Source of the DNA: Streptomyces puniciscabiei
GTDB lineage: Bacteria; Actinomycetota; Actinomycetes; Streptomycetales; Streptomycetaceae
NCBI RefSeq assembly: GCF_006715785.1
Contig: NZ_VFNX01000001.1
Span: 5,126,001 to 5,190,000, forward strand
Length of the DNA stretch: 64,000 bases
Direction of reading: 5' to 3'
Of the stretch, positions 25,277 through 35,920 are shown piece after piece. A program made the translations under genes and the position numbers. Position 1 is the first letter of the stretch. The number at the start of each line of letters is the position of its first letter. The notes below the pieces were generated by a model. That model had not been told where the DNA came from and searched no databases. It saw nothing but the letters and a program-made list of their open reading frames with translations.

Positions 25277-26236
25277 GTGAGTCCCAACGGCTCCGACCGC
25301 TCGCCGCGGCGCCCGATGCGGCGGAAGCTGCTGCAGGCACTGACCGCGGGCCTGGTCCTGGCGACCGCAACCGGTTGCACATACAAGGACTTCCCCCGCC
25401 TTGGCATGCCCACCCCGACCACGGAAGAGGCTCCGCGGATCCTCTCCCTGTGGCAGGGCTCCTGGGCTGCCGCGCTCGCCGTCGGCGTGCTGGTGTGGGG
25501 CCTGATCCTGTGGAGCGCCATGTTCCACCGGCGCAGCCGCACCAAGGTCGAGGTACCTCCGCAGACCCGGTACAACATGCCGATCGAGGCCCTGTACACG
25601 GTGGTCCCGATCATCATCATCTCGGTGCTCTTCTACTTCACGGCCCGGGACGAGTCGAAGCTGCTCAGCCTCGACAAGAAGCCCGACGTCACCATCAACG
25701 TGGTCGGCTTCCAGTGGAGCTGGGGCTTCAACTACGTCGAGAACGTCCCCGGTGTCTCCGGCGACGCCAAGACCGACAAGAACCTGGACGCCATTCCGGA
25801 CCGGTTCAAGAAGGACTTCCCGGCGAACGCCGGCGGTGTCTACGACGTCGGCACCCCGGGCACGCGGAACCCACAGACGAACAACCCCGGTCCGACGCTC
25901 TGGCTCCCCAAGGGCGAGACGGTCCGCTTCGTGCTGACCTCCCGTGACGTCATCCACTCCTTCTGGGTGGTGCCGTTCCTGATGAAGCAGGACGTCATCC
26001 CGGGCCACACCAATGCCTTCCAGGTGACCCCGAACCACGAGGGCACCTTCCTCGGCAAGTGCGCCGAGCTCTGCGGTGTCGACCACTCGCGCATGCTGTT
26101 CAACGTGAAGGTCGTCTCCCCTGCGGCGTACCAGAAGCACCTCCAGGACCTCGCCAAGAAGGGGCAGACCGGTTACATTCCCGCCGGCATCGCGCAGACG
26201 AGCCACGAGAAGAACCGGGAGACGAACAACCTGTGA
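25277..26236 (+). CDS. ctaC: CtaC, cytochrome c oxidase (aa3) subunit II
   Basis: This subunit carries CuA, the electron entry site of the aa3 oxidase. The 319-residue product starts at GTG 25277 with GGAAGG 6 nt upstream. It has a signal with lipobox-like ATGC, two membrane helices ([17 protein letters not shown] and [10 protein letters not shown]), and a periplasmic cupredoxin domain. CuA ligands are visible in [10 protein letters not shown] and [13 protein letters not shown] roughly 35-residue insertion around [15 protein letters not shown] is typical of actinobacterial CtaC. Its stop overlaps ctaD by 4 bp (GTGA). In actinobacteria this oxidase forms a supercomplex with QcrCAB. Confidence 0.96.
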   Translation: MSPNGSDRSPRRPMRRKLLQALTAGLVLATATGCTYKDFPRLGMPTPTTEEAPRILSLWQGSWAAALAVGVLVWGLILWSAMFHRRSRTKVEVPPQTRYNMPIEALYTVVPIIIISVLFYFTARDESKLLSLDKKPDVTINVVGFQWSWGFNYVENVPGVSGDAKTDKNLDAIPDRFKKDFPANAGGVYDVGTPGTRNPQTNNPGPTLWLPKGETVRFVLTSRDVIHSFWVVPFLMKQDVIPGHTNAFQVTPNHEGTFLGKCAELCGVDHSRMLFNVKVVSPAAYQKHLQDLAKKGQTGYIPAGIAQTSHEKNRETNNL

Positions 26237-27966
26237 GCATCCTCAACGAACCCCAGGGTGCCGCGGCAGCTGAAGGCGCGTACGCGGACGAGCTGCCGGT
26301 CAGGCGCAAGCAGCCCGGCAATGTCGTGGTGAAGTGGCTGACGACCACCGACCACAAGACGATCGGCACGCTGTATCTGGCGACGTCGTTCGCGTTCTTC
26401 CTGATCGGTGGCGTGATGGCGCTGCTCATGCGCGCCGAGCTGGCCCGTCCGGGCCTGCAGATCATGTCGAACGAGCAGTTCAACCAGGCGTTCACGATGC
26501 ACGGCACGATCATGCTGCTGATGTTCGCGACGCCGCTGTTCGCCGGCTTCGCGAACTGGATCATGCCGCTGCAGATCGGCGCGCCGGACGTGGCGTTCCC
26601 GCGGCTGAACATGTTCGCCTACTGGCTGTACCTGTTCGGCTCGACCATCGCGGTGGGCGGCTTCCTCACCCCCGAGGGTGCGGCCGACTTCGGCTGGTTC
26701 GCCTACTCCCCGCTGTCGGACGCGGTCCGCAGCCCGGGCATCGGTGCCGACATGTGGATCATGGGTCTGGCCTTCTCCGGCTTCGGCACCATCCTCGGCT
26801 CGGTCAACTTCATCACCACGATCATCTGCATGCGCGCGCCGGGCATGACCATGTTCCGCATGCCGATCTTCGTGTGGAACGTGCTGCTGACCGGTGTCCT
26901 GGTCCTGCTGGCCTTCCCGGTCCTCGCGGCCGCGCTGTTCGCCCTGGAGGCGGACCGCAAGTTCGGCGCCCACGTGTTCGACGCCGCGAACGGCGGAGCC
27001 CTGCTGTGGCAACACCTCTTCTGGTTCTTCGGACACCCGGAGGTGTACATCATCGCCCTGCCGTTCTTCGGAATCATCTCCGAAGTGATCCCGGTGTTCT
27101 CCCGTAAGCCGATGTTCGGCTACATGGGCCTGATCGCCGCGACCATCGCGATCGCCGGTCTGTCCGTGACCGTGTGGGCCCACCACATGTACGTCACCGG
27201 TGGTGTGCTGCTGCCGTTCTTCTCCTTCATGACCTTCCTGATCGCCGTACCGACCGGTGTGAAGTTCTTCAACTGGATCGGCACCATGTGGAAGGGCTCG
27301 CTGTCCTTCGAGACCCCGATGCTGTGGGCGACCGGCTTCCTGATCACCTTCACGTTCGGTGGTCTGACCGGTGTCATCCTGGCCTCGCCGCCGATGGACT
27401 TCCACGTCTCCGACTCGTACTTCGTGGTGGCCCACTTCCACTACGTGGTCTTCGGCACGGTCGTCTTCGCGATGTTCTCCGGCTTCCACTTCTGGTGGCC
27501 GAAGTGGACCGGCAAGATGCTGGACGAGCGCCTCGGCAAGATCACCTTCTGGACGCTGTTCATCGGCTTCCACGGCACCTTCCTGGTCCAGCACTGGCTG
27601 GGCGCCGAGGGCATGCCCCGCCGCTACGCCGACTACCTGGCGGCCGACGGCTTCACCGCCCTGAACACGGTCTCGACGATCAGCTCCTTCCTGCTCGGCC
27701 TGTCGATCCTGCCGTTCCTCTACAACGTCTGGAAGACGGCCAAGTACGGCAAGCCGGTCGGCGTGGACGACCCGTGGGGCTACGGCCGTTCGCTCGAGTG
27801 GGCGACGTCCTGCCCGCCGCCGCGGCACAACTTCCTCACCCTGCCGCGGATCCGCAGCGAATCCCCGGCGTTCGACCTGCACCACCCTGAGATCGCCGCG
27901 CTCGAGCAGCTCGCGCACAGCGGTCACGGCACCGCCATCGCGGGCAGCAAGGAGGCCGGCAAGTGA
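26233..27966 (+). CDS. ctaD: CtaD, cytochrome c oxidase (aa3) subunit I
   Basis: This is the catalytic haem a/a3-CuB subunit that reduces oxygen and pumps protons. The 577-residue product has twelve predicted helices. The haem and CuB ligands are in [23 protein letters not shown] (with the cross-linked Tyr), WAHHMYVTG and [13 protein letters not shown]. The start is GTG 26233, overlapping the ctaC stop (GTGA). The stop overlaps ctaF by ATGA. The three genes form one translationally coupled unit that ends at a strong terminator. Confidence 0.97.
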   Translation: MSILNEPQGAAAAEGAYADELPVRRKQPGNVVVKWLTTTDHKTIGTLYLATSFAFFLIGGVMALLMRAELARPGLQIMSNEQFNQAFTMHGTIMLLMFATPLFAGFANWIMPLQIGAPDVAFPRLNMFAYWLYLFGSTIAVGGFLTPEGAADFGWFAYSPLSDAVRSPGIGADMWIMGLAFSGFGTILGSVNFITTIICMRAPGMTMFRMPIFVWNVLLTGVLVLLAFPVLAAALFALEADRKFGAHVFDAANGGALLWQHLFWFFGHPEVYIIALPFFGIISEVIPVFSRKPMFGYMGLIAATIAIAGLSVTVWAHHMYVTGGVLLPFFSFMTFLIAVPTGVKFFNWIGTMWKGSLSFETPMLWATGFLITFTFGGLTGVILASPPMDFHVSDSYFVVAHFHYVVFGTVVFAMFSGFHFWWPKWTGKMLDERLGKITFWTLFIGFHGTFLVQHWLGAEGMPRRYADYLAADGFTALNTVSTISSFLLGLSILPFLYNVWKTAKYGKPVGVDDPWGYGRSLEWATSCPPPRHNFLTLPRIRSESPAFDLHHPEIAALEQLAHSGHGTAIAGSKEAGK

Positions 27967-28361
27967 AGATCCAGGGTCGGATGTTCATCTGGCTGAGCGT
28001 CTTCATCCTGATCATGGCCATCGTGTATGGCGTGTGGTCGAAGGAGCCGGCCGGTACCACCGCACTGTTCCTGGCCTTCGGCCTGAGCGTCATGATCGGC
28101 TTCTACCTGGGCTTCACCGCCCGGCGGGTCGACGCGGGCGCCCAGGACGACAAGGAGGCCGACGTCGCGGACGACGCGGGCGAGCTGGGCTTCTTCAGCC
28201 CGCACAGCTGGCAGCCGCTCATGCTGGGCTTCGGCGGCGCGATCGCCTTCCTCAGCATCGCGGTCGGCTGGTGGCTGATCTACTTCTCCGCCCCGTTCAT
28301 CGTGGTCGGTCTGTTCGGCTGGGTGTTCGAGTACTACCACGGTGAGAACCGCACCCAGTAG
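27963..28361 (+). CDS. ctaF: CtaF, actinobacterial cytochrome c oxidase subunit IV
   Basis: This 132-residue, four-helix subunit is specific to the actinobacterial aa3 oxidase. It begins [20 protein letters not shown] and ends [15 protein letters not shown], with an acidic loop ([13 protein letters not shown]) between helix pairs. Its ATG overlaps the ctaD stop. ctaE, encoding subunit III, is about 2 kb away with the qcr genes rather than here. Confidence 0.94.
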   Translation: MKIQGRMFIWLSVFILIMAIVYGVWSKEPAGTTALFLAFGLSVMIGFYLGFTARRVDAGAQDDKEADVADDAGELGFFSPHSWQPLMLGFGGAIAFLSIAVGWWLIYFSAPFIVVGLFGWVFEYYHGENRTQ

Positions 28362-28377
28362 CACCCGAGTGCACGCA

Positions 28378-28424
28378 CCGGAGGCCCGGACGCTCCTTCA
28401 GGAGGGTCCGGGCCTCCGGCTTTT
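28378..28424 (+). terminator. Intrinsic terminator of ctaCDF
   Basis: CCGGAGGCCCGGA pairs with TCCGGGCCTCCGG, with an inner GCTCC/GGAG extension and a TTCA loop. It is followed by CTTTT, a rare classical U-tract in this window. Confidence 0.9.
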
Positions 28425-28525
28425 CCACAGGCCACCCCGGTGCGGTCGTTCCTTTGCCGCAGTGTCGATCGCTCGTACGGGTTACTCACCGCGCCAATGG
28501 GGTCAGCGCCTCATAGCGTGATCGT

Positions 28526-29785
28526 ATGAACCACACTCCGCGGACCCGCACCGTCGTCAGCTGCACCCTGCTGGTGACCGCGCTCGGCGCGGGCCTCACC
28601 GCCTGCAGTTCGGACGGCAACGCCCTGGCGGACAAGCCGTACGACGCGGCGGACCTGGTCTCCCTCAACGGCGACTCCGACGAGGGGAAGCGGGTCGACC
28701 CGGACAAGCCCCTGGAGATCACCGCCAACGGCGACGACCGCATCACCGACGTCACCGCCCAGGACTCCACAGGGCGCTATGTGGCGGGCGAACTCTCCGC
28801 CGACGGCAGCAGATGGCACAGCACGGCCCCGCTGGCCGCCAACGCCCACTACACGGTCACGGTGAGCACCGAGGACGACGACGACGCGCCCGGTCGCAAG
28901 GTCTTCACGTTCGACACCAGCAGGCCCACCAGCAGGAAGCGCCTGACCGTCACCTTCGGGCCGAAGTCGGGCCAGTACGGGGTCGGGCAGCCCATCACCG
29001 CCGAACTCGACCAGGCGGTCAAGGACAAGGCGCAGCGCGCCATCGTGGAGCGCGCCCTCCGGGTGGACTCCGCGCCGGCCGTGCAGGGCTCCTGGTACTG
29101 GGTGAGCGACAAGGAACTCCACTACCGGCCCCAGGAGTACTGGCCCACCCACGCCACCATCACGGTGCACAGCAACCTGGACGGCATCAGGATCAGCGAC
29201 CGGCTGTGGGGCGGCCCGTCGAAACCGGTGAAGATCACCACGGGTGACCGGATCGAGGCCCTCACGGACGCCGCGGCGCACGAGCTGACGTTCTACAAGA
29301 ACGGCGACGTGATCAAGCGGATCCCCGTCACCACCGGCCGGCCCGGCTACGACACCCGCAACGGCATCAAAGTCGTCCTGGAGAAGGCGTACGTCGTACG
29401 CATGCGCGGCACCACGATCGGCATCTCCGCGAGCAGCTCCGACTCCTACGACCTGAACGTCTACTACTCCACCCGGGTGACCTGGTCCGGCGAGTACGTC
29501 CACGCCGCGCCCTGGTCCGTGGGTTCACAGGGCTACGCCAACGTCAGCCACGGCTGCACGGGCATGAGCACCGGCAACGCCCAGTGGTTCTTCGCCAACA
29601 TTCACCAGGGCGACATCGTCAGGGTCGTCAACTCCCGCGGCCACCAGATGGAAGACTTCGGCAACGGCTTCGGCGACTGGAACGTCGACTGGAAGAAGTG
29701 GCGCAAGGGCAGCGCCCTCGTCAACGACAAGCCGGACGCCCCCTCCGAGGCGGACACGGCACGTCTGCAGCCGACGGCGGTGTAG
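28526..29785 (+). CDS. L,D-transpeptidase lipoprotein (YkuD family with Ig-like domains)
   Basis: L,D-transpeptidases make 3-3 cross-links in peptidoglycan. The 419-residue product has a lipoprotein signal (LTAC, lipid Cys27) and two Ig-like domains (about 45-240) seen in actinobacterial Ldt proteins. The catalytic YkuD domain (about 245-375) has His326 in YVHAAPWS and the nucleophile Cys344 in SHGCTGMSTG. The C-terminal segment (WNVDWKKW) is the usual cap. TAGCGT lies 6 nt before ATG 28526 with no ribosome site, suggesting a leaderless mRNA. It sits alone between the two respiratory operons. Confidence 0.94.
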   Translation: MNHTPRTRTVVSCTLLVTALGAGLTACSSDGNALADKPYDAADLVSLNGDSDEGKRVDPDKPLEITANGDDRITDVTAQDSTGRYVAGELSADGSRWHSTAPLAANAHYTVTVSTEDDDDAPGRKVFTFDTSRPTSRKRLTVTFGPKSGQYGVGQPITAELDQAVKDKAQRAIVERALRVDSAPAVQGSWYWVSDKELHYRPQEYWPTHATITVHSNLDGIRISDRLWGGPSKPVKITTGDRIEALTDAAAHELTFYKNGDVIKRIPVTTGRPGYDTRNGIKVVLEKAYVVRMRGTTIGISASSSDSYDLNVYYSTRVTWSGEYVHAAPWSVGSQGYANVSHGCTGMSTGNAQWFFANIHQGDIVRVVNSRGHQMEDFGNGFGDWNVDWKKWRKGSALVNDKPDAPSEADTARLQPTAV

Positions 29786-29820
29786 GCGCACGGAAGGGGC
29801 GCGGGGCGTCCCATGCGCGG
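29786..29820 (+). repeat. Short extragenic GGGGCGCGGGG repeat, copy 3
   Basis: GAAGGGGCGCGGGGCG fills most of the 35-nt convergent gap between the L,D-transpeptidase and the receiver-like gene. Only the core of the element is present. Confidence 0.55.
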
Positions 29821-30222
29821 CTAGGCGCCCACCAACCGCCTCTGCCGCAGCAAGGAGGCCAACGCCGACGCGAACTCCACAGGATCCACCGGAAGAGTCA
29901 CGGCCGCATCGGCCCGGCTCCACGTCGCCAGCCACGCGTCCTGCGGCCGCCCCATCAGCAGCAGCACCGGCGGACAGTTGAACACCTCGTCCTTGATCTG
30001 CCGGCAGACCCCCATACCCCCCATCGGCACGGCCTCACCGTCGAGCACGCACACGTCGATGCCCCCTCTGTCCAGCTCCCGGAGCACCGCCTGCGGCGTC
30101 GCGCACTCCACGAACTCGACCAAGGGGACGTCGGGAGCGGGCCTGCGGCCGGCGGCCAGCCGTACTTGCTCGCGGGTGTTGGAGTCGTCGCTGTAGACCA
30201 GCACCGTGGCGGTCGGCTGCAT
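29821..30222 (-). CDS. Stand-alone receiver-like (CheY-type) protein lacking the conserved lysine
   Basis: The 133-residue protein has the alternating beta/alpha pattern of a receiver domain. It has an acidic pair at 12-13 (YSDDSN), Asp61 at the phospho-acceptor position (DVCVLDGEAVPMGG) and a C-terminal helix. The invariant Lys of strand 5 (usually KP) is replaced: VTLPVDPVEF. There is no output domain. It may therefore work as a phosphorylation-independent or atypical receiver. It starts at ATG 30222 with GGAGGA upstream. It is divergent from the ctaE-qcrCAB operon, and a link to respiration is only positional. Confidence 0.8.
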   Translation of the reverse strand: MQPTATVLVYSDDSNTREQVRLAAGRRPAPDVPLVEFVECATPQAVLRELDRGGIDVCVLDGEAVPMGGMGVCRQIKDEVFNCPPVLLLMGRPQDAWLATWSRADAAVTLPVDPVEFASALASLLRQRRLVGA

Positions 30223-30389
30223 TGTTCCTCCGGGACGTCAGCGTCGTACGGACGGGACGGACAGGGCCGTTCGGGGCGGAGCTTACTCCCGTGGAAGTCC
30301 CCATGAACACCACGTCAACACCGGTTCGGCGGGCAGCAACACTCCGAACGGCACCCCCCGGAGTGAGGGCGGGATAAGCGACCGACATA

Positions 30390-31010
30390 ATGTCGGTCGT
30401 GGCGACAGCAACGACAGTAGAAACCGGGCACGCGCACCCGTCGGTCAACCGGCCGAACCTCACCAGCGTCGGAACCATCATCTGGCTGAGTTCCGAGCTG
30501 ATGTTCTTCGCGGCCCTCTTCGCGATGTACTTCACCCTGCGATCGGTGACGGGTCCGGCGCACTGGAAGCACATGGCCGACGCGCTCAATGTGCCCTTCT
30601 CCGCGACGAACACCACGATCCTGGTGCTCTCCTCGCTCACCTGCCAGCTCGGCGTGTTCGCGGCCGAGCGGGGTGACGTGAAGAAGCTCCGCGGGTGGTT
30701 CATCGTCACCTTCATCATGGGTGCGATCTTCATCGGCGGTCAGATCTACGAGTACACGAGCCTGGTGAAGGACGAGGGCATCTCGCTCTCCTCCGACCCG
30801 TACGGCTCGGTGTTCTATCTGACCACCGGCTTCCACGGCCTGCACGTGACGGGCGGTCTCATCGCCTTCCTGCTGGTCCTCGGCCGCACCTACATGGCCA
30901 AGAGGTTCACCCACGAGCAGGCGACCGCCGCCATCGTCGTGTCCTACTACTGGCACTTCGTCGATGTGGTCTGGATCGGCCTTTTCGCCACGATCTACCT
31001 GATCAAGTAG
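30390..31010 (+). CDS. ctaE: CtaE, cytochrome c oxidase (aa3) subunit III
   Basis: Subunit III supports proton uptake and stability of the oxidase. The 206-residue, five-helix product shows [38 protein letters not shown] and [15 protein letters not shown], all typical of actinobacterial subunit III. ATG 30390 is taken as start with only a weak ribosome site; GTG 30399 is possible. It leads the operon ctaE-qcrC-qcrA-qcrB, joining oxidase and bc1 genes as expected for the bcc-aa3 supercomplex. Confidence 0.95.
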   Translation: MSVVATATTVETGHAHPSVNRPNLTSVGTIIWLSSELMFFAALFAMYFTLRSVTGPAHWKHMADALNVPFSATNTTILVLSSLTCQLGVFAAERGDVKKLRGWFIVTFIMGAIFIGGQIYEYTSLVKDEGISLSSDPYGSVFYLTTGFHGLHVTGGLIAFLLVLGRTYMAKRFTHEQATAAIVVSYYWHFVDVVWIGLFATIYLIK

Positions 31011-31073
31011 TCGGGACCGGCTCCCGCACATCCAGAAGCACCGACGCAGAAGATCCTGACACCGGGGTAATCC

Positions 31074-31886
31074 GTGAAAAAGCTCTCCGCACGACGACGC
31101 CATCCGCTGGCGGCGGTCGTCGTCCTACTCCTCGCGCTGGCGGCCACTGGGGGGCTGTACGCCGCGTTCGCACCCGCGGGCAAGGCGCAGGCCGATGATT
31201 CCGCCCAGTCTCTGACCATCCAGGAGGGCAAGAAGCTCTACGAGGTCGGCTGCGCCAGCTGCCACGGCACCGGTGGCCAGGGCTCCTCCGACGGGCCGAG
31301 CCTGGTCGGCGTGGGCGCCGCGGCGGTCGACTTCCAGGTCGGCACCGGCCGTATGCCGGCCGCCACCTCGCAGGGCGCCCAGGTCCCGCGCAAGAAGGTC
31401 GTCTACAACCAGACGCAGATCGACCAGCTCGCCGCGTACATCGCCTCGCTGGGCGCGGGCCCGAGCGTGCCCACCAAGGACCAGTACGGCCCTGACGGCG
31501 CCGACATCGCCAAGGGTGGCGAGCTGTTCCGCACCAACTGCGCGCAGTGCCACAACTTCACCGGCAAGGGCGGTGCCCTCACCAAGGGCAAGTTCGCGCC
31601 GACGCTCGAGGGCGTCGACCCGAAGCACATCTACGAGGCCATGCAGACCGGCCCGCAGAACATGCCGTCCTTCCCGGACACCACGTTGTCCTCGAAGAAC
31701 AAGAAGGACATCATCGCGTACCTGCACGCGGTCGACAGCAGCGAGACGACGAACCCCGGCGGTCTGGAGCTGGGCGGCCTCGGGCCGGTCAGTGAGGGTC
31801 TGTTCGCCTGGATCTTCGGCCTCGGCGCGCTGATCGTGGTCGCCGTCTGGGTCGCCGCTCGGACCGCAAAGGCCAAGAAGTCATGA
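31074..31886 (+). CDS. qcrC: QcrC, dihaem cytochrome c subunit of the bcc complex
   Basis: QcrC replaces a soluble cytochrome c by passing electrons directly from the bc1 complex to the oxidase. The 270-residue product has an N-terminal signal/anchor helix and two c-type haem sites, CASCH at 60-64 and CAQCH at 156-160. Axial methionines are likely in RMPAAT and NMPSFP. A C-terminal anchor follows (FAWIFGLGALIVVAVWVAA). The start is GTG 31074. Its stop overlaps qcrA by ATGA. Confidence 0.96.
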   Translation: MKKLSARRRHPLAAVVVLLLALAATGGLYAAFAPAGKAQADDSAQSLTIQEGKKLYEVGCASCHGTGGQGSSDGPSLVGVGAAAVDFQVGTGRMPAATSQGAQVPRKKVVYNQTQIDQLAAYIASLGAGPSVPTKDQYGPDGADIAKGGELFRTNCAQCHNFTGKGGALTKGKFAPTLEGVDPKHIYEAMQTGPQNMPSFPDTTLSSKNKKDIIAYLHAVDSSETTNPGGLELGGLGPVSEGLFAWIFGLGALIVVAVWVAARTAKAKKS

Positions 31887-32941
31887 GTAGCCAAGACATT
31901 CCAGAAGAGAACCTGCCCGCTGAGCAGGAGCACGCCCGCGGCGCGGTAGGGATCGCGGACGAGGAGAACCCGTTCGCCGACCCGGGACTGCCGCCCCACG
32001 AGCACCGGATCCAGGACATCGACGAGCGGGCCGCCAGGCGGTCCGAGCGCACGGTCGCCCTGCTGTTCACCGTGTCGATGCTGGCCACCGTCGGCTTCAT
32101 CGTCTCCTACGTGACGATCCCGCACGACAAGAGCATCTTCGTCTTCCCGATCGGGCACCTCAGCGCGCTGAACTTCGCGCTGGGCCTGACCCTCGGTACG
32201 GCGCTGTTCTGCATCGGCGCGGGCGCGGTCCACTGGGCCCGCACCCTGATGTCCGACGTGGAGGTCGCCGACGAGCGGCACGCCATCGAGGCCCCGGCCG
32301 ACGTCCGCGCGAAGGTCCACGCGGACTTCCGCCAGGGCGCCGAGGAGTCGGCGCTCGGCCGCCGCAAGCTGCTGCGCAACACGATGTTCGGCGCGCTGGC
32401 CCTGTTCCCGCTCTCCGGCGTCATGCTGCTGCGCGACCTCGGCCCGCTGCCCGGCTCCTCGCTGCGTCACACCCTGTGGGCCAAGGGCAAGCGCCTGGTC
32501 AACATGAACACGGGTCAGCCGCTGCGCCCCGAGGACGTCGCCGTCGGCTCCCTCACCTTCGCCAAGCCCGACGGGCTGGAGGAGACGGACGAGGAGTTCC
32601 AGACGGAGATCGCCAAGGCGGCCCTGATGATCGTCCGGCTGCAGCCGGGCAACATCAAGGACAAGCGCGAGCTCGACTGGTCGCACGAGGGCATCGTCGC
32701 CTTCTCCAAGATCTGCACCCACGTCGGCTGCCCGATCTCGCTGTACGAGCAGCAGACGCACCACGTGCTGTGCCCGTGCCACCAGTCCACCTTCGACCTC
32801 TCCGACGGTGCCCGAGTGATCTTCGGCCCCGCCGGCCACGCCCTGCCGCAGCTGCGCATCGGCGTGGACAGTGACGGTTACCTCCAGGCGCTCGGCGACT
32901 TCGAGGAGCCCGTCGGTCCTGCATTCTGGGAGCGCGGATGA
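31883..32941 (+). CDS. qcrA: QcrA, Rieske iron-sulfur subunit of the bcc complex
   Basis: The 352-residue subunit has three predicted membrane helices, the extended actinobacterial arrangement, and a C-terminal Rieske domain. Cluster ligands lie in CTHVGC (278-283) and CPCH (297-300), followed by STFDLSDGARVIFGPAGHALPQL. It begins at ATG 31883 inside the qcrC stop and ends inside the qcrB start, so all three qcr genes are translationally coupled. Confidence 0.96.
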   Translation: MSSQDIPEENLPAEQEHARGAVGIADEENPFADPGLPPHEHRIQDIDERAARRSERTVALLFTVSMLATVGFIVSYVTIPHDKSIFVFPIGHLSALNFALGLTLGTALFCIGAGAVHWARTLMSDVEVADERHAIEAPADVRAKVHADFRQGAEESALGRRKLLRNTMFGALALFPLSGVMLLRDLGPLPGSSLRHTLWAKGKRLVNMNTGQPLRPEDVAVGSLTFAKPDGLEETDEEFQTEIAKAALMIVRLQPGNIKDKRELDWSHEGIVAFSKICTHVGCPISLYEQQTHHVLCPCHQSTFDLSDGARVIFGPAGHALPQLRIGVDSDGYLQALGDFEEPVGPAFWERG

Positions 32942-34575
32942 GTACTGCAGCGAACGAGACGCCCCGCCCTCGCGGGAAGGCACCGGCCGGCGAGCGGGTC
33001 GCCGACTGGGCCGACGGCCGGCTCGGGATCTACTCCCTGGCCAAGTCCAACATGCGCAAGATCTTCCCCGACCACTGGTCGTTCATGTTGGGCGAAGTGT
33101 GCATGTACAGCTTCATCATCATCATCCTGACGGGTGTCTATCTGACGCTGTTCTTCCACCCGTCGATGAACGAGGTGGAGTACCACGGCAGCTATGTCCC
33201 GCTGCAGGGACAGCTGATGTCCGAGGCGTTCAACTCGACCCTGCACATCTCCTTCGACGTGCGCGGTGGTCTGCTCATCCGGCAGATCCACCACTGGGCC
33301 GCGCTGATCTTCCTCGCCGGCATGTTCGTGCACATGATGCGCGTGTTCTTCACCGGCGCCTTCCGCAAGCCGCGTGAGATCAACTGGCTGTTCGGCTTCC
33401 TGCTGTTCGTCCTCGGCATGTTCACCGGCTTCACCGGTTACTCGCTCCCGGACGACCTGCTCTCCGGCACCGGTGTCCGCTTCATGGAGGGTGCGATCCT
33501 GTCCGTGCCGATCGTCGGCACGTACCTGTCGTTCTTCCTCTTCGGCGGTCAGTTCCCCGGCCACGACTTCGTCGCCCGGTTCTACTCGATCCACATCCTG
33601 CTGCTGCCGGGCATCATGCTCGGCCTGATGGTGGGCCACCTGATCCTGGTCTTCTACCACAAGCACACGCAGTTCGCGGGTCCGGGCAAGAGCAACAACA
33701 ACGTCGTCGGCATGCCGCTGCTGCCGGTCTACATGGCCAAGGCGGGAGGCTTCTTCTTCCTGGTCTTCGGTGTCATCGCGGCCATCGCGGCGGTCGCCCA
33801 GATCAACCCGATCTGGGCCATGGGCCCCTACCGTCCGGACCAGGTGTCCACCGGCGCCCAGCCCGACTGGTACATGGGCTTCGCCGAGGGTCTGATCCGC
33901 TTCATGCCGGGCTGGGAGATCAACTTCGCGGGCCACACGCTCGTCCTGGGCGTGTTCATCCCGCTGGTGCTCTTCCCGCTGGTCCTGGCGGCGATCGCGG
34001 TCTACCCGTTCATCGAGTCCTGGATCACCGGCGACAAGCGCGAGCACCACATCCTGGACCGCCCGCGCAACGCCCCGACGCGTACCGCGTTCGGTGTCGC
34101 CTGGGTGACGATCTACATGATCACCCTGGTCGGCGGTGGCAACGACCTGTGGGCCACCCACTTCCACCTGTCGATCAACGCGGTCACCTGGTTCGTCCGG
34201 ATCGGGTTCTTCGTCGGACCGATCATCGCGTTCATCGTCACCAAGCGGATCTGCCTGGGTCTGCAGCGCCGCGACCGCGACAAGGTGCTGCACGGTCGCG
34301 AGACCGGCATCATCAAGCGGCTGCCGCACGGTGAGTTCATCGAGGTGCACGAGCCGCTCAGCCAGGAGCAGCTGCACACCCTCACGGCTCACCACCAGTA
34401 CCAGCCGGCCGAGATCGGCCCGACGGTCGACGAGAACGGTGTCGAGCGCAAGGTCCCGGCCTCGGAGAAGCTCCGGGTGAAGCTGTCCAACGCCTACTAC
34501 GGCGAGGACAACCAGATCCCGAAGCCGTCCGTCGAGGAGTACAAGGAGATCACGAGCGGCCACGGCCACCACTGA
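32938..34575 (+). CDS. qcrB: QcrB, cytochrome b subunit of the bcc complex
   Basis: QcrB holds the two b-type haems and the menaquinol sites. The 545-residue product has eight helices. [21 protein letters not shown] and [21 protein letters not shown] carry haem-ligand histidines. The quinol-site motif appears as QPDWYMGF in place of the PEWY of other bc1 complexes. The C-terminal cytoplasmic tail (after about 420) is long, as in other actinobacteria. The operon ends with a perfect 16-bp hairpin 22 nt after the stop. Confidence 0.96.
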   Translation: MSTAANETPRPRGKAPAGERVADWADGRLGIYSLAKSNMRKIFPDHWSFMLGEVCMYSFIIIILTGVYLTLFFHPSMNEVEYHGSYVPLQGQLMSEAFNSTLHISFDVRGGLLIRQIHHWAALIFLAGMFVHMMRVFFTGAFRKPREINWLFGFLLFVLGMFTGFTGYSLPDDLLSGTGVRFMEGAILSVPIVGTYLSFFLFGGQFPGHDFVARFYSIHILLLPGIMLGLMVGHLILVFYHKHTQFAGPGKSNNNVVGMPLLPVYMAKAGGFFFLVFGVIAAIAAVAQINPIWAMGPYRPDQVSTGAQPDWYMGFAEGLIRFMPGWEINFAGHTLVLGVFIPLVLFPLVLAAIAVYPFIESWITGDKREHHILDRPRNAPTRTAFGVAWVTIYMITLVGGGNDLWATHFHLSINAVTWFVRIGFFVGPIIAFIVTKRICLGLQRRDRDKVLHGRETGIIKRLPHGEFIEVHEPLSQEQLHTLTAHHQYQPAEIGPTVDENGVERKVPASEKLRVKLSNAYYGEDNQIPKPSVEEYKEITSGHGHH

Positions 34576-34596
34576 TCCCGCGTCGCCACGCCACGC

Positions 34597-34633
34597 CGAA
34601 GGGCCCCGTCCGGCTTACGGACGGGGCCCTTCG
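34597..34633 (+). terminator. Strong terminator of the ctaE-qcrCAB operon
   Basis: A perfect 16-bp stem (CGAAGGGCCCCGTCCG and its complement) with a 5-nt GCTTA loop lies between qcrB and trpD. Confidence 0.92.
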
Positions 34634-34700
34634 CCGTGTGCGGGGGTGGATAGGCTGGGATCGGACCACCGATGTTGTGTACGACACCCAGGAGCGGCTA

Positions 34701-35765
34701 ATGAGCGCTGTGATCCCCGCTGGAGGCGACACCGCGGCGGGCCGTTCCTGGCCCGCCCTGCTGAACGGCCTGCTGGACGGTCAGGACCTGTCCGCCGACG
34801 ACACCGCGTGGGCGATGGACCGGATCATGCGCGGCGAGGCGACCGACGCGCAGATCGCCGGGTTCGCGGTGGCGCTGCGGGCCAAGGGGCAGACGGTGCA
34901 GGAGATCACCGGTCTCGTCCGCACCATGTACGAGCACGCGAACGTGATCGAGGTGCCCGGCCGCACCGTCGACATCGTCGGCACGGGCGGCGACGGGGCG
35001 AAGACGGTGAACATCTCCACCATGTCGTCGCTGGTCGTCGCCGGTACGGGCGCGAAGGTCGTCAAGCACGGCAACCGCGCCGCGTCCTCCGCCTCCGGGT
35101 CCTCCGACGTCCTGGAGAAGCTGGGCGTCAACCTCGATCTCACGCCCCGACGGGTGGCCGAGGTCGCGGAGGAGGCCGGCATCACCTTCTGCTTCGCGGT
35201 GAAGTTCCACCCCGCGCTGCGTCATGTGGGCGCCGCCCGCGGGCAGTTGGGCATCCGGACGGTGTTCAACCTGCTCGGTCCGCTGACCAATCCGGCGAAG
35301 GTACGGGCCCAGGCGGTCGGCGTGGCCGTCGCCCGCGAGGCACCGATCGTCGCGGGCGTGCTCGCGGAGCGCGGCAACTCCTCGCTGGTCTTCCGGGGCG
35401 ACGACGGGCTGGACGAGCTGACCACGACGTCCACGTCCCATGTCTGGATCGTCCGGGACGGCAAGGTCACCGAGGAGACCTTCGACCCGCGGGACGCCGG
35501 CATCGGCCTCGTCCCCGTGGAGGCGCTGCGCGGCGGCGACCCGTCGCACAACGCCGAGGTCGCCCGCCGTCTGCTCGACGGTGAGACGGGGGCCGTACGC
35601 GACGCGGTGCTGCTGAACTCCGCGGCGGCCCTCGTCGCCCTGGACCCGGCGGACGCCCCGCTCGCCGACCAGCTCCGTGCCGGCATGGCCAAGGCCGCCG
35701 AGTCCATCGACTCGGGCGCGGCGAAGCGGGCGCTGGAGCGGTGGGTGGCGGCGAGCAACGCCTAG
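34701..35765 (+). CDS. trpD: TrpD, anthranilate phosphoribosyltransferase
   Basis: TrpD joins anthranilate to PRPP in tryptophan synthesis. The 354-residue product has the Gly-rich PRPP loop [38 protein letters not shown], the magnesium-site region GDDGLDEL and [11 protein letters not shown]. The start is ATG 34701 with AGGAG 8 nt upstream; the open frame extends to 34638 without a ribosome site. It is not linked to other trp genes here, which is common in Streptomyces. Confidence 0.94.
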   Translation: MSAVIPAGGDTAAGRSWPALLNGLLDGQDLSADDTAWAMDRIMRGEATDAQIAGFAVALRAKGQTVQEITGLVRTMYEHANVIEVPGRTVDIVGTGGDGAKTVNISTMSSLVVAGTGAKVVKHGNRAASSASGSSDVLEKLGVNLDLTPRRVAEVAEEAGITFCFAVKFHPALRHVGAARGQLGIRTVFNLLGPLTNPAKVRAQAVGVAVAREAPIVAGVLAERGNSSLVFRGDDGLDELTTTSTSHVWIVRDGKVTEETFDPRDAGIGLVPVEALRGGDPSHNAEVARRLLDGETGAVRDAVLLNSAAALVALDPADAPLADQLRAGMAKAAESIDSGAAKRALERWVAASNA

Positions 35766-35801
35766 CGGTCACCGGCGGTCGTCCCGCGATCCGGACACGG
35801 G

Positions 35802-35831
35802 TTGCGGGACGACGATCTTTTCGCGTACGTT
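35802..35831 (+). promoter_or_regulatory. Candidate promoter of the SAM riboswitch leader
   Basis: TTGCGG at 35802-35807 and TACGTT at 35826-35831 are spaced by 18 nt. Initiation would fall near 35838-35841, right at the first base pair of the aptamer, which makes this the natural promoter for the leader. Confidence 0.5.
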
Positions 35832-35840
35832 CCCGTACCA

Positions 35841-35920
35841 GGTCATGAGTGACAGTCATGAGGCCCCGGCCGACTGTCCGGCAACCCTCCGTCCGTGGCG
35901 GGGTGCCCCGGGTGAGGACC
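35841..35920 (+). promoter_or_regulatory. SAM-I (S-box) riboswitch upstream of a cysteine-desulfurase-like gene
   Basis: The element runs from GGTC (35841) to GACC (35917-35920), which close helix P1. Inside are ATGAGTG (J1/2 and start of P2), GAGGCCCCGGC, the highly conserved CCGGCAACCCTCC, and GGGGTGCCCCGGGTGA, in the order seen in actinobacterial S-box leaders. About 195 nt separate it from the ATG at 36116. A GACCAGG-GGT-CCTGGTC hairpin at 35982-35998 reuses the P1 3' strand sequence and may be part of the switch. Identification is by consensus recall, not a covariance search. Confidence 0.82.
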
